A stretch of DNA of 64,000 bases from JBJXGE01 sp046154185 (GCA_046154185.1 JBJXGE010000076.1:1-64000), one strand, 5' to 3'; numbered from the stretch's first letter, positions 17,033-26,090 are shown. A program made the numbers and translations. The notes: a model not told the origin generated them from the sequence alone.

Positions 17033-19291
17033 GTGAAGAACACCTCGGCAATGAGAAAATCGATCGCGACAGGGTTCGTGCTGCTCGCGACCGCGACACT
17101 CGCGATGGCGCAGGTGCCCGTCAACGATGATTGCGCAAATCGCATCGCATTGACCTGCGGCAGTCTCGTCTCGGGCGACACGACGCTCGCCAATCCGGAC
17201 CCCGCGCCGACCTGCGGAACGAGTGATGGCTCGGGCGGCGCCGTTTGGTACAGCTTCATCGGCACCGGCGAAGAGATCATTTTGACGACGTGTCACCCCG
17301 GCTCGAACTTCGACACCAAGCTGCGCGTCTATACCGGCACTTGCGGCAGCCTCGTGTGTGTCACCGGCAACGATGATGCGACGTGCTCATTTTCGGGACT
17401 GCGTTCACGCGTGACGTGGATTTCGCAGCTCGGCGTCGAGTATCTGATTTTGATGCACGGCTTCAGCAGCGCTGAAGGTCTCTTCGAGTTGTCGCTCACC
17501 TGCACACCGCCGCCCGCACCGGCAATCAACGATGATTGCGTGAACGCCATCGCCGTAGCGCCGGGCGTCTACACGGGCAGCACGCAAGCGAATAATGACG
17601 ATGGTGATTCGAGCTGTGGCAGTGCCGACAACTCGCCGTCGGTTTGGTACTCCTACACGGCCACCAACGACTGGCTCCTGCGCGCACAGACCTGCGGCGG
17701 CGTGACGAGCTACAACAGCGTGATCTCGATTCACACCGGTTGTCCGGGCGTCGACGCAAATGAGGTCGCCTGCAACGACAACAGTTGCGGCGTGCAATCC
17801 GTCGCCCAAGTGCAGATGGTGGTGGGCACGACCTATTACATCCGCGTGTCGGGGAATAGCGGCGCCGCCGGCCCCTTTACGCTCACGATTCAAGTCGTCG
17901 ATCCCACCGCGTTCGTCGGTCCCGATGTGATCTACAGCGATTGCACAAGCATATTCAACTGGGGCGCGATCACCGGCACGCGCGCGTACTCGCTTGACTC
18001 TTTCACGTGCAACATCGGCGATGAAAACCTGCAATGGGGTGGCGTCACACCACTCCTCGGGATGAACGCTTTTCGTTTACACAATGGTCGCCTCGAACAA
18101 ATCGGCATGTCGTGGCTGAAGAACGGCACCGGCGCGGCCGCGGGAGGCGGTTGCGGTCTGCCGTGTAATGGTCAAGGCGGGAGCGTGCTCGGCGCGGGTT
18201 GTCGTGATATCTACGGCGCCGGGTTTAACGGCGGCCAAAGCATCCTCGGACCGCGATCGACAGTGAATGCATTCACGGGCGCGTACCCGGGTGCGTCGGG
18301 ATCTTCCGCGACGATTCTGCATAAGCGCTTGCAGATCGCCGAAGCCGACCTCGTGCAACCCGGAGCGCTCTACTTTTGTGAGGGCGTGTACGTTGCGCCG
18401 GACGACGCCGCGAACGGCAACGCCTTGAACAACGCTTCGTACAAACGCATGACCGTCGCCGCGGGCTCTTTTAACTTGACGCCAGTAGGCGTCATGGAAG
18501 CCACGATTCCGGCGATCTACGCATGGGCGGATCACGGACTCGGCGTCGACACGCCGGATCCGAGCGTCGTCATTGCGCCGGTCGATGTTCCTGGCGAAGG
18601 CCGCTTCTTCGTCGCGAGCAAAGTGACGGACCTCGGCGGCGGCGCGTGGCGCTATGCGTACGCGATCTACAACTTGAACTCGCATCGCAGCGCGGGATCG
18701 TTCTCGATTCCGACCGGCGGCGGCGCCGGCGTTAACACGGTCGGGTTCCACGATGTGAACTACCACAGCGGCGAACCGTACGACAACACCGACTGGAACG
18801 CGACTGTCGGCGGCAGCAGCGTCACCTGGGCGAGCCCGCAGACTTTTGTGGAGAACCCCAATAGCAACGCGCTGCGCTTCGGCACGCTGTACACGTTTTG
18901 GTTTGACGCCGTCCTGCCGCCGCAAACCGTGACGGCGACGCTCGGCTTGTTCCGCACTGGCACGCCCGACAGCATCACCTTCGACGTGCCGGCGCCGTTC
19001 AGCGCGGCGCAACAGTTCGTGCGCTACGACTGCAACGTTGACGATGGTTACAACATTGCCGATCCGGTCGCCTTGCTCGGCTTCCTGTTCCCCGTCGTCG
19101 GCTCGCCGGTTGTCTTATCGTGCGTCGATGCCTGCGATGGCAACGACGACGGCATGATCGACATCAGCGACGCGATTGCGATGCTGAGCACGCTCTTCAG
19201 CGGCGCGCCGACGATCGGCCCGTACCCGAACTGCGGCATCGACGGGACGAGCGACGCGCTCGATTGCGCGAGTTACGGTTTCTGCCCGTAA
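17033..19291 (+). CDS. secreted protein with two PPC-like domains and dockerin-like tail
   Basis: A 752-residue exported protein. I prefer GTG 17033, eight bases after AGGAAGGA. It gives a basic n-region and a signal peptide ending LAMA/Q; ATG 17051 is also possible. Two pre-peptidase C-terminal-like domains follow, starting NDDCANRIAL and NDDCVNAIAV. A 350-residue domain of unknown function comes next, in which I recognise no catalytic motif. The C-terminus is the two-part tail (RYDCNVDDGYNIADPV, DGNDDGMIDISDAI, ending YGFCP). It is followed by a strong terminator at 19356. Confidence 0.8.
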   Translation: MKNTSAMRKSIATGFVLLATATLAMAQVPVNDDCANRIALTCGSLVSGDTTLANPDPAPTCGTSDGSGGAVWYSFIGTGEEIILTTCHPGSNFDTKLRVYTGTCGSLVCVTGNDDATCSFSGLRSRVTWISQLGVEYLILMHGFSSAEGLFELSLTCTPPPAPAINDDCVNAIAVAPGVYTGSTQANNDDGDSSCGSADNSPSVWYSYTATNDWLLRAQTCGGVTSYNSVISIHTGCPGVDANEVACNDNSCGVQSVAQVQMVVGTTYYIRVSGNSGAAGPFTLTIQVVDPTAFVGPDVIYSDCTSIFNWGAITGTRAYSLDSFTCNIGDENLQWGGVTPLLGMNAFRLHNGRLEQIGMSWLKNGTGAAAGGGCGLPCNGQGGSVLGAGCRDIYGAGFNGGQSILGPRSTVNAFTGAYPGASGSSATILHKRLQIAEADLVQPGALYFCEGVYVAPDDAANGNALNNASYKRMTVAAGSFNLTPVGVMEATIPAIYAWADHGLGVDTPDPSVVIAPVDVPGEGRFFVASKVTDLGGGAWRYAYAIYNLNSHRSAGSFSIPTGGGAGVNTVGFHDVNYHSGEPYDNTDWNATVGGSSVTWASPQTFVENPNSNALRFGTLYTFWFDAVLPPQTVTATLGLFRTGTPDSITFDVPAPFSAAQQFVRYDCNVDDGYNIADPVALLGFLFPVVGSPVVLSCVDACDGNDDGMIDISDAIAMLSTLFSGAPTIGPYPNCGIDGTSDALDCASYGFCP

Positions 19292-19355
19292 GGTTTTGGA
19301 ATCGCCTTCAGGTTCTGGATACGAATCGGGGCGGATCGCGACTGCGATTCGCAAC

Positions 19356-19394
19356 AACGAGAGCGGCGCCGGTAACCGGCGCCGCTCTCGTTTT
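19356..19394. terminator. strong bidirectional intrinsic terminator
   Basis: The 18 bases at 19356-19373 are perfectly complementary to 19375-19392, giving a very stable GC-rich stem (AACGAGAGCGGCGCCGGT). The right arm runs into TTTT on the + strand, and the left arm gives AA/TT on the minus strand. It sits between convergent genes ending at 19291 and 19400, so it probably ends both transcripts. Confidence 0.85.
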
Positions 19395-19399
19395 AGCTG

Positions 19400-20497
19400 T
19401 TACGGGAAGATGATGAACGCGTCGTGCACTTGGTACACCGGTGTCGTGCCCATCGCGATGACGGCGGCGTTCAGCTCGAGCAGATGACTCAGGTCGAGCT
19501 CCAAGACGTGTTCGTTCGGTTGGTAGGTCGTGCCAATCGGATAATCGACGCCGGGCGTCGCTGACATTTCGATGTGGGTGCCGAGAATGTGCGAAACGTC
19601 GTGAGTCGCGCAAAAAGCGACGAGCCGGGCGATGCTCGCCTGGTACGACGTCCACGAACTGATATAGAGCCGACCCGGGTAAAGCGTATCGCCGGTCAGC
19701 AACAAATCGGTGCGGCGGTCGTACACCGCGATATGGGATGAATGGTGACCTGGTATTGGAATGATGTCGACCACGCGCCCGCCCAAATCAAAGCTCACGA
19801 TTTGATCTGGCCAGCTCGTGATGCCGAAGAAATTGCGCACCGCGGTTTGTGAGGTGCCGACCACAGTTGTGAGCGGCTGCCCGCTGAATTGGCCGTCGGC
19901 CGCGACGTGGTCTCCGTGGCCATGCGAGTGCGTCACGATGAGTTCGATACTGCTCAGACCATGATCGCTCAGCCATTGCGCGATGATGCCTTGAACCACC
20001 GTGCGCAGCGGAAACGTCGCGAGCGACGACGTCGCGCCGGTGTCTTGCATGAAGACTTTTTCCTCGCCGAACAAGAGATAGATGAACGGCGCCTCGTAAT
20101 GAATGCACTTGTTCTGGCGCAAAATAAACGTGTCGTCGTTGTATGCGTGCACTTGGATGGGTGGGTTCGAGTCGCTTGCGCAACTCGGCGAGCCGTGGAT
20201 CCAGCTCACCGCCAACGTGCCTGGCACCGGACCATCGCCGGTGAAACGACGTTGCAGCTCCGCGAAGTCGACGAGATCGACATCGCCATCCCCATCGAAG
20301 TCGGCGCCCTGACAAGTCGGACCGACGAGGAGTTCAGGGCCGTCGAGGCAAGCCAACAGCGCCGCGATTTCGGTGATGTCGATGTCTCCATCGCCGTCGG
20401 CATCCCCGCCGGCCTCGAGTCGAGAGACGACGCCGAGCCAGCTCGCGATGAGGACGAACAAGAATACCGGCGCTGATTTGTGCAAATTTGCGTTCAC
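19400..20497 (-). CDS. secreted metallo-beta-lactamase-fold hydrolase with N-terminal EF-hand/dockerin-like module
   Basis: A 365-residue exported protein from GTG 20497 (AGAGGAG upstream). A signal peptide covers about residues 1-29. Two acidic calcium-type loops follow: GGDADGDGDIDITEIAALL (30-48) and GADFDGDGDVDLVDFAEL (64-81). The catalytic domain carries the HxHxDH metal motif at residues 192-197, a histidine in PGHHSSH and the bridging aspartate in GDTLYPG. This is therefore a binuclear-metal hydrolase of unknown substrate. Unlike its neighbours, its calcium module is at the N-terminus and lacks the cysteine-rich end. Confidence 0.85.
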   Translation of the reverse strand: MNANLHKSAPVFLFVLIASWLGVVSRLEAGGDADGDGDIDITEIAALLACLDGPELLVGPTCQGADFDGDGDVDLVDFAELQRRFTGDGPVPGTLAVSWIHGSPSCASDSNPPIQVHAYNDDTFILRQNKCIHYEAPFIYLLFGEEKVFMQDTGATSSLATFPLRTVVQGIIAQWLSDHGLSSIELIVTHSHGHGDHVAADGQFSGQPLTTVVGTSQTAVRNFFGITSWPDQIVSFDLGGRVVDIIPIPGHHSSHIAVYDRRTDLLLTGDTLYPGRLYISSWTSYQASIARLVAFCATHDVSHILGTHIEMSATPGVDYPIGTTYQPNEHVLELDLSHLLELNAAVIAMGTTPVYQVHDAFIIFP

Positions 20498-20529
20498 GAT
20501 CCGCTCCTCTTCTTGCGCCCTTCGATGTC

Positions 20530-21498
20530 TCAACATGCTGGTGAACTCGCGCAGCCAAGCGCGTCAGCGCTCGGATCGGCGCCGCACGTAAAACCGGGCG
20601 CCGGCAACGGCGGTGCGCCGCTAAACAGCGCCGACAAAATGCCGACGCCGTCGGCGATGTCGAGCGCGCCATCGTCGCCCGCGTCGCACGCGTCGAAGCA
20701 TGGCGGCGTGATCGCCGGCGCGCTGAACAAGTACGTCAACACGGTGATCGCGTCGGCAATGTTGAAAGCGGCGTCGCCATTACAATCGCCGCGACGAAAC
20801 AACATGGCGCCCGTGACCAGGAATGCTATGGAGCCGGCCGCGAGATCTACTTGCGCCGCACGCACGTCGCTGTGTTGCGGCGCCGCTGCGACGGCGTGTA
20901 GCGTGCTCGCAGTCGCGTTCTGCAGTTGCAACGCGTAGTTGCCCGGAGTCAACGGCGCGAACAGTACGCCCTCGGCGATCACGACCGGCGCGCCTTGCCC
21001 GACACCGACCGGCACCGTCGTACTGAGACCGATGCCGGCGCCCGCGACGCCAAACGTATTGATCGCGCCACCGATCTGAACCAAGTTCAGCGCGCCCGGC
21101 GCGCCGCGCGCGAGACCGACGTAGCCCGTGCCGACGCCGCCTGGACCGGGATTCGAGAAGCCGAGCGGCCGACTAAAAAGTTCCATCGCCGGTGGCACGC
21201 CGCTGGCTGGCGGAAGGTCCATCGTGCTCGGGTTGCCAGGATCTTGGACAAGGTCGACGAGCACGAGGGCGAGCCCAAAGTTGTCACCACTCGAGACACC
21301 GGCGGAGATCGTCCAAGCGATCGTCGCGCCGGGCGACACGACAGTTCCCGCTTGCGGGCTCGCGAGAGTAAGCGTCACCGTCGCTGCGCGCGCGGCGGCG
21401 CCGCCGCCGAACGTCAATGCCAGCAAACTCAATGCGCCGATCGCACGACGCGCGACTCTGCGCACGCGTGGCTGTCTGGTCCGCAAACACACCGACAT
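20530..21498 (-). CDS. secreted protein with dockerin-like tail
   Basis: A 322-residue exported protein with a long basic n-region and a signal ending AARA/A. Residues about 40-230 form a beta-rich domain (TVTLTLASPQAGTVVSPGA, GDNFGLALVLVDLVQDPGNP) whose function I do not know. The last 90 residues are the two-part tail: FRRGDCNGDAAFNIADAI, then ACDAGDDGALDIADGV, ending SSPAC without the final proline seen in most relatives. ATG 21498 follows GAGGGG. It lies 32 bases upstream of the metallo-beta-lactamase-type gene on the same strand and may be co-transcribed with it. Confidence 0.78.
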   Translation of the reverse strand: MSVCLRTRQPRVRRVARRAIGALSLLALTFGGGAAARAATVTLTLASPQAGTVVSPGATIAWTISAGVSSGDNFGLALVLVDLVQDPGNPSTMDLPPASGVPPAMELFSRPLGFSNPGPGGVGTGYVGLARGAPGALNLVQIGGAINTFGVAGAGIGLSTTVPVGVGQGAPVVIAEGVLFAPLTPGNYALQLQNATASTLHAVAAAPQHSDVRAAQVDLAAGSIAFLVTGAMLFRRGDCNGDAAFNIADAITVLTYLFSAPAITPPCFDACDAGDDGALDIADGVGILSALFSGAPPLPAPGFTCGADPSADALGCASSPAC

Positions 21499-21760
21499 GT
21501 TCGCCCCTCATTTCACTCGCTCGTTGTGGATTCTCATCTCGCCGAGCCGATGGGTCGACAACAGGTCGCGCATTATACTCCAGCAATCGAACCGCATGAC
21601 AATTCCGGGTTGCGCGCGCGCAAGGCCGCCAGACCGCCGACAAGCCGCCGAATGCCAAGAAGGATTCCCACGCCTTGGCGCGGGATGATATTGTCTCCCG
21701 CGCCGTGGTTGTGGAGTCAGGCTCGGTCCGGCCCCCCTCTCAACGCAAGGCAGTCGCGCG

Positions 21761-22135
21761 ATGGCTCGCAAGTTTACTCCGGAACAAGCAAACAAGACGC
21801 TGCCGCTCGTTCGGTTGATCGTCGCCGATATCTTGCTCAAAGGCCGGTTGTATCGCGAACTCCAGTGTGGCAACAACGACGGCCGCGCGCTTGAGCAACT
21901 CGAGCGTGTCCACTCGGAGCTACACGAGCTGGTGCACGAACTCGAAAAAATCGGGTGTCTATTCAAGGACGTTCACTCCGAGTTCGGGCTCGTCGATTTT
22001 CCAGCCGAGATCAACGGACTAGACGTCGAGCTTTGCTGGCGCAGCGATGAGTCGAGTGTCGCGTGGTATCACACCTGCGACGGTGGCTATGCTCAGCGTC
22101 AGCCCATCCCGACTGAACTTTATGAGCAGGCTTAG
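21761..22135 (+). CDS. DUF2203 family protein
   Basis: A 124-residue soluble protein matching DUF2203. It has FTPEQANKTLPLVRLIVADI at the N-terminus, a helical middle, then GCLFKDVHSEFGLVDFPAE, an ELCWR strand and a histidine-bearing end. The family has no established function. The gene stands alone between two secreted-protein genes on either side. ATG 21761 gives the exact family start. Confidence 0.82.
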   Translation: MARKFTPEQANKTLPLVRLIVADILLKGRLYRELQCGNNDGRALEQLERVHSELHELVHELEKIGCLFKDVHSEFGLVDFPAEINGLDVELCWRSDESSVAWYHTCDGGYAQRQPIPTELYEQA

Positions 22136-22265
22136 GGTTCGACGCCCTGGTGCCGACGCTGCTGCGAAAAGTCACGCGTCCGTTTTCAGACGCTAGCCGC
22201 AAGTGCTTCGTAGGCGACGCTCGCTTCGAGCGTGCGCAACTCACGTAGCACTTGAAAGGCTTCTC

Positions 22266-23678
22266 ATGCGAACGATTCTCAATACCGCGCTGGCGTTAAT
22301 CATTCTCTGCGGTAGCACTCTCGCGCAGATCACCGGCGGCGGTGCCGGCTACAGTTTCGAACGCGGCGACGGAAATGGCGATGGCTCGATCAACATCGGC
22401 GACGCCATTGGCGGGTTGAGTTACCTGTTCTCCGGCGCTCCGGTGAACTGCCTCGATGCCTACGACTTCAATGATGACGGTGTGGTGAACCTCGCGGATC
22501 CAATCTCCGTCTTGTCATTTCTGTTTGCGGCGGGTGCACCACCGGCTCCGCCTTACGGCGCCTGCGGCGGCGATCCGACTGCCGATGGCATCGGCTGCGA
22601 CGGCCCCACGACCTGCGGCCCAGTCTCGACAGGTCCGCCACTCATGAGTGGCATGGAATTCTTCGGCATGGCGCCGCAATTCACGGGCTTCGCGGTGCAA
22701 ATGTACGACCCGATCACCGGCGCGCCGTTGCCGCTCAACTGGATTGAAGACTTTGGGCTCGTGCAGGCGTTCGTGCAGGCAATTCAACCGATGAGCTTTC
22801 AGCCGGGCGGGCTGACGCACGACCTCACGGCGTCGACCTATGTACGCACTTTCGATGGCCAGGTTTTTACGTTCGATCTGGTGGACATCAAGCTCGGCCA
22901 GCCCGGCCGCGCGCTATTCGCGGACGGCGTTTTTCTCACTGCGCCGTACCTGCAGGACATCATCGGCGACGCGTATGGCATGCCCGATTACGACTCCACT
23001 CGCGAGAAAGAGAAGGAGGCCGAGTGCGGGAGTGGCGACACGCCTTGCACGACTTGGGAAGAGGAAGCACTGATCGATGACCCCGTCGGCGTTTGCGTCT
23101 GGACCGACGTGACCTTGATCGTGTACGAGGACGATCCTGGAAAAACCTGGAACAAAGACTACGCCGACGCCCAAGTGGCGGCGGATGCGAGCATCGCGAC
23201 AGTGAAGGCCGACGGACAAAACTCCATCGTCAATAAGATGCGATCGCTCGCGGCTGAGTGGAAGAAAGTGAAGTGCTTGGTGTTTGCCGTGCATGGCGGC
23301 CCTGGCAGCATTCGAATCGGTCCGAAGGGCACGCCGTTCAAAAGCGAAACACGCGTTGGGCAACACGACGGTCAACGCACAGCGACAGAGTTCGGCGAGG
23401 CGATTGCACCGTATCTCGCCGCCGATGCGCAGATCACGTTGCTCTCGTGCCAGCCCGCCAAAGACGGCGGCACCGCTGAGACGGACGGGCCGGAGTTCAT
23501 ACAAGATCTCGCCGATGCTTCCGGCGCCACCGTGGTAGCGTCGGACGCGAACGTCAGAATCGACGGCGGCACGGCGAGCACGACGGGCAATGTTCATACC
23601 GCGACGCCAGGCGGCGGCGCTGGTTCACCGAGCATTACCGATGCGGCGCCGGCGGGTGATATTCCCGCGTGTCCGTAA
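22266..23678 (+). CDS. secreted protein: N-terminal dockerin-like domain plus caspase-like (DUF4347-type) C-terminal domain
   Basis: A 470-residue exported protein with a signal peptide at 1-20. Here the two-part calcium module comes first, at about 30-120 (FERGDGNGDGSINIGDAI, DFNDDGVVNLADPI, CGGDPTADGIGC), opposite to the other family members. The C-terminal third resembles caspase-like/DUF4347 folds: a strand ending CLVFAVHGG with His343, then DAQITLLSC with Cys395, then FIQDLADASGATVVASD. His and Cys sit where the clan CD dyad would be. The middle, about 125-320, is unrecognised. GAAAGG precedes the ATG. Peptidase activity is inferred from motifs only. Confidence 0.75.
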   Translation: MRTILNTALALIILCGSTLAQITGGGAGYSFERGDGNGDGSINIGDAIGGLSYLFSGAPVNCLDAYDFNDDGVVNLADPISVLSFLFAAGAPPAPPYGACGGDPTADGIGCDGPTTCGPVSTGPPLMSGMEFFGMAPQFTGFAVQMYDPITGAPLPLNWIEDFGLVQAFVQAIQPMSFQPGGLTHDLTASTYVRTFDGQVFTFDLVDIKLGQPGRALFADGVFLTAPYLQDIIGDAYGMPDYDSTREKEKEAECGSGDTPCTTWEEEALIDDPVGVCVWTDVTLIVYEDDPGKTWNKDYADAQVAADASIATVKADGQNSIVNKMRSLAAEWKKVKCLVFAVHGGPGSIRIGPKGTPFKSETRVGQHDGQRTATEFGEAIAPYLAADAQITLLSCQPAKDGGTAETDGPEFIQDLADASGATVVASDANVRIDGGTASTTGNVHTATPGGGAGSPSITDAAPAGDIPACP

Positions 23679-23712
23679 ACGCCGTGTCGATATTTGGGGG
23701 TCGGCTGGGTTC

Positions 23713-23733
23713 GGGAGGGGCCGGCCGGCTCCC
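23713..23733. terminator. possible terminator hairpin
   Basis: GGGAG at 23713-23717 can pair with CTCCC at 23729-23733, around a GCCGGCCGGC core that is itself palindromic. It is followed by GCCTTTC. It sits between the secreted protein ending at 23678 and the lipoprotein starting at 23763. The T-run is short, so this is tentative. Confidence 0.35.
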
Positions 23734-23762
23734 GCCTTTCATTCAGTTCGAAACGAGGGAAG

Positions 23763-24278
23763 ATGCGCGGGCGCGGGAAATTACTGGTTGCGATCTCCGC
23801 GCTCGCCGCGATCGCCGGTTGCCGACCGATCAACTCGGCGCACGAAGTGGAGTCGGAGATGGCAATCAGCGATCCGCACGATATCAAGTGCCTCGGTTTC
23901 CTCGACGTCGAAGCTTGGCGCGCAAAGTCTTCGGACCTCGCTGGTTTCGCGCTCGTGACGCGCGCGCGCGGGCTCGACGGACCGCCAGCCAGCTGGCGAA
24001 TCGAACACCTGCCGTGGTGCACATCGCCAAACGAAATCGCCGCGCTCGTTGCTGCGGTTCGAATTGAAGCGGCGGCGCGCGGCCATCTCAACATCGACCC
24101 GACCCGCTATCTCGCGCTGCGCTTCGGCGACAACACGTTTCAACTCGTAGAGCTCGCTGATATCGGTCCCGCGCGAAATGGTGTCGTGATCTTCGTCGAC
24201 GGCTTTGCACCCGTAGAGCAGGACCTCCGGCTCGTTATCGCGCGCGCCCACGGACTCAAGAGTTTCACGATTCCGTAG
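23763..24278 (+). CDS. small lipoprotein, unknown function
   Basis: A 171-residue protein. The signal MRGRGKLLVAISALAAIAGC has a canonical lipobox (IAGC), so the mature protein is lipid-anchored at Cys20. The rest is soluble, mixed alpha/beta (LALRFGDNTFQLVELADI near the end), with no family I recognise. GAGGGA lies just before the ATG at 23763. It is the last gene before the ribosomal protein operon on the same strand, but the strong promoter at 24351 separates the two units. Confidence 0.7.
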   Translation: MRGRGKLLVAISALAAIAGCRPINSAHEVESEMAISDPHDIKCLGFLDVEAWRAKSSDLAGFALVTRARGLDGPPASWRIEHLPWCTSPNEIAALVAAVRIEAAARGHLNIDPTRYLALRFGDNTFQLVELADIGPARNGVVIFVDGFAPVEQDLRLVIARAHGLKSFTIP

Positions 24279-24350
24279 CGCGGCGCGCGAGCGAGACGTG
24301 CCCCTGCCCTTCATCAGAAGAAATCGCGCTCCAACTTGAGTCCGGAGAGC

Positions 24351-24378
24351 TTGCAAGTGCCGACGGCAGGCCTATAAT
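24351..24378 (+). promoter_or_regulatory. sigma70-type promoter of the rpsP operon
   Basis: TTGCAA (24351-24356) and a perfect TATAAT (24373-24378) are separated by 16 bases. Transcription would start near 24385 and give a leader of about 175 bases before rpsP. It is the best promoter match I found in the window. Confidence 0.75.
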
Positions 24379-24470
24379 CTGCCCCTTTTGTCGCGTGAGT
24401 CGGCGGTCGTCAAAATGGACATCGCGAAACTGCGCAGTGTGTCGGTGGGCGAGTGTGGCCGCCGGGATAA

Positions 24471-24489
24471 GTAACAGGGCTACTGTTAC
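24471..24489 (+). promoter_or_regulatory. perfect hairpin in the rpsP 5' leader
   Basis: GTAACAG (24471-24477) and CTGTTAC (24483-24489) form a 7-bp stem with the loop GGCTA. It lies about 85 bases into the predicted leader and 72 bases before the rpsP start. A role in autoregulation or as an operator is a guess. Confidence 0.45.
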
Positions 24490-24560
24490 GCGGATAGGCC
24501 GGCGGCGAAACCAGATGGATGCGCGCGCAAAAGCGCTCGCGCAAAGGGAGACCAAGCAGC

Positions 24561-24902
24561 ATGGCGGTAGCAATACGCCTGAAGCGGACCGGCCGACGTC
24601 GGCGCCCGTTTTATCGCATCGAAGCGATTGAGCGGCGCAATTCACGCAGCGGACGCGGGCTCGAGATCCTCGGCACCTATGATCCGTTGGTTCAAAAGCC
24701 GACGGATCGCGTGAAGATGAAACTCGAACGCATACAACACTGGGTCGAGCAAGGCGCACGGCCGTCCGTGAGCGTCTTGAATTTCCTCCGCACCGAAGAA
24801 ATCGCCTGGGGCGCAAGCGCCGGCAAGAAAAAGCCGAGCCGGAAAAAACTCCAGCGGAAACGCCGAGCGGCCAAGCGCGCGCAGACGAAGAAGAAATCCT
24901 AG
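24561..24902 (+). CDS. rpsP: 30S ribosomal protein bS16
   Basis: A 113-residue protein with the conserved start MAVAIRLKRTGRRRRPFYRI and GTYDPL. It binds 16S rRNA in the body of the 30S subunit. Its C-terminus is a lysine/arginine-rich tail (KKKPSRKKLQRKRRAAKR) longer than in E. coli. ATG 24561 has AAAGGGAG upstream at a longish distance. It is the first gene of an rpsP-trmD-rplS-yraN cluster. Confidence 0.96.
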   Translation: MAVAIRLKRTGRRRRPFYRIEAIERRNSRSGRGLEILGTYDPLVQKPTDRVKMKLERIQHWVEQGARPSVSVLNFLRTEEIAWGASAGKKKPSRKKLQRKRRAAKRAQTKKKS

Positions 24903-24923
24903 CGAGCGGGTTGAAGCCCCAAG

Positions 24924-25649
24924 ATGCTGATCGATGTCCTGACCATCTTTCCGGAGTTCTTCGGGCCATTTTTGAGCCGCGGGATGGTTGGGCAGGCGCG
25001 CAAGAAGCAGAGCCTCGAGGTTCGTTGCACGCAGTTGCGCGCGTTCACGGAGGATCGGTATCGATCCGTTGATGATCGACCCTACGGCGGTGGGCCGGGG
25101 ATGTTGATCAAGCCCGAGCCCGTCTTTCGCGCGCTCGATCTCGTGCTGGGCGCGATCGAGCCACGGGCGGAAGCTTCCGGAGTGCGAGCGCCGCGACTCT
25201 TACTCACTTGCCCGCGTGGTGAGCGCCTTCGACAGCCGGCGCTCGAAGAACTCGCGACCCAGTCACACTTGGTGATCTTGTGTGGCCGTTACGAAGGACT
25301 CGACCACCGGATCGAGTCGGCTTTTCCGTGGCAGCGCGTTTCGCTCGGCGATTACGTGTTGTCGGGCGGCGAAGTGCCGGCGATGGCGGTCATCGAGGGC
25401 GTGGCACGGTTGCTGCCGGGAGTGCTCGGCGACGCGGAATCCGCCGTGCAAGATTCGTTCTCGGCGTGGGCGGGTGATGGCGGACACGATCACCCGCATT
25501 TCACGCGGCCGCCGAAGTACCGCGGCTACGAAGTGCCGCCGGTCTTGCTGTCAGGAAATCATGCGGAGATCGCCGCCTGGCGGCGGCGATGCCGAGATCA
25601 GCAGGGTCCATTTGAAGATAAAGTGCCTGTCGATTCAGTAGATCAGTAG
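24924..25649 (+). CDS. trmD: tRNA (guanine-N1)-methyltransferase
   Basis: A 241-residue SPOUT methyltransferase making m1G37 in tRNAs, which prevents frameshifting. The trefoil-knot motif is present: VILCGRYEGLDHRIES followed by VSLGDYVLSGGE. The N-terminus MLIDVLTIFPEFF and the loop RPYGGGPGML are typical of TrmD. It follows rpsP by 21 bases; the rimM gene usually found between them is absent here. Length is normal. Confidence 0.96.
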   Translation: MLIDVLTIFPEFFGPFLSRGMVGQARKKQSLEVRCTQLRAFTEDRYRSVDDRPYGGGPGMLIKPEPVFRALDLVLGAIEPRAEASGVRAPRLLLTCPRGERLRQPALEELATQSHLVILCGRYEGLDHRIESAFPWQRVSLGDYVLSGGEVPAMAVIEGVARLLPGVLGDAESAVQDSFSAWAGDGGHDHPHFTRPPKYRGYEVPPVLLSGNHAEIAAWRRRCRDQQGPFEDKVPVDSVDQ

Positions 25650-25676
25650 AGTTGTGATTCAGAAGAGGCGACCGAC

Positions 25677-26090
25677 ATGAGCCGCATTTTAGAAGCGTTC
25701 GAAAAAGAGCAGAAGAAGCGCAAGCCGCCGACTTTTCGCGTCGGCGACACGATCGACGTGCACGTGCGAATCGTCGAAGGTGACAAGACGCGCGTGCAGA
25801 TTTTTAGTGGCACCGTCATCGGTCGTCGCGGCGCGGGATCCCGCGAGACGTTCACCGTCCGTCGCATTGTCAGCGGCGAAGGTGTCGAGCGAATTTTCCC
25901 GACCTTCTCGCCATGGATCGAGGAAATCAAGATTCGGCGCCAAGGCAAAGTCCGGCGCGCGAAGCTCACCTATTTGCGCGAACGCGTCGGCAAATCGACG
26001 AAGGTCAAAGAGCGCATGAGTTTCGACCACAAGGGCGAACTCAAGACCGAAGCCCGTGCGGAAGACAGCGAGCCGGCTACCGTCCGGTAG
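25677..26090 (+). CDS. rplS: 50S ribosomal protein bL19
   Basis: A 137-residue protein with the bL19 core: GDTIDVHVRIVEG, RVQIFSGTVIGRRG, TFTVRRI and VERIFP. It sits at the 30S-50S interface. It has a hydrophilic 20-residue C-terminal extension (HKGELKTEARAEDSEPATVR). It follows trmD by 27 bases in the same operon, and a strong hairpin follows it. Confidence 0.96.
   Translation: MSRILEAFEKEQKKRKPPTFRVGDTIDVHVRIVEGDKTRVQIFSGTVIGRRGAGSRETFTVRRIVSGEGVERIFPTFSPWIEEIKIRRQGKVRRAKLTYLRERVGKSTKVKERMSFDHKGELKTEARAEDSEPATVR

Noticed and set aside
15985..17130. 381-residue + strand frame opposite the patatin gene
   Set aside because: No recognisable domain, highly basic, and fully antisense to a protein with clear catalytic motifs.
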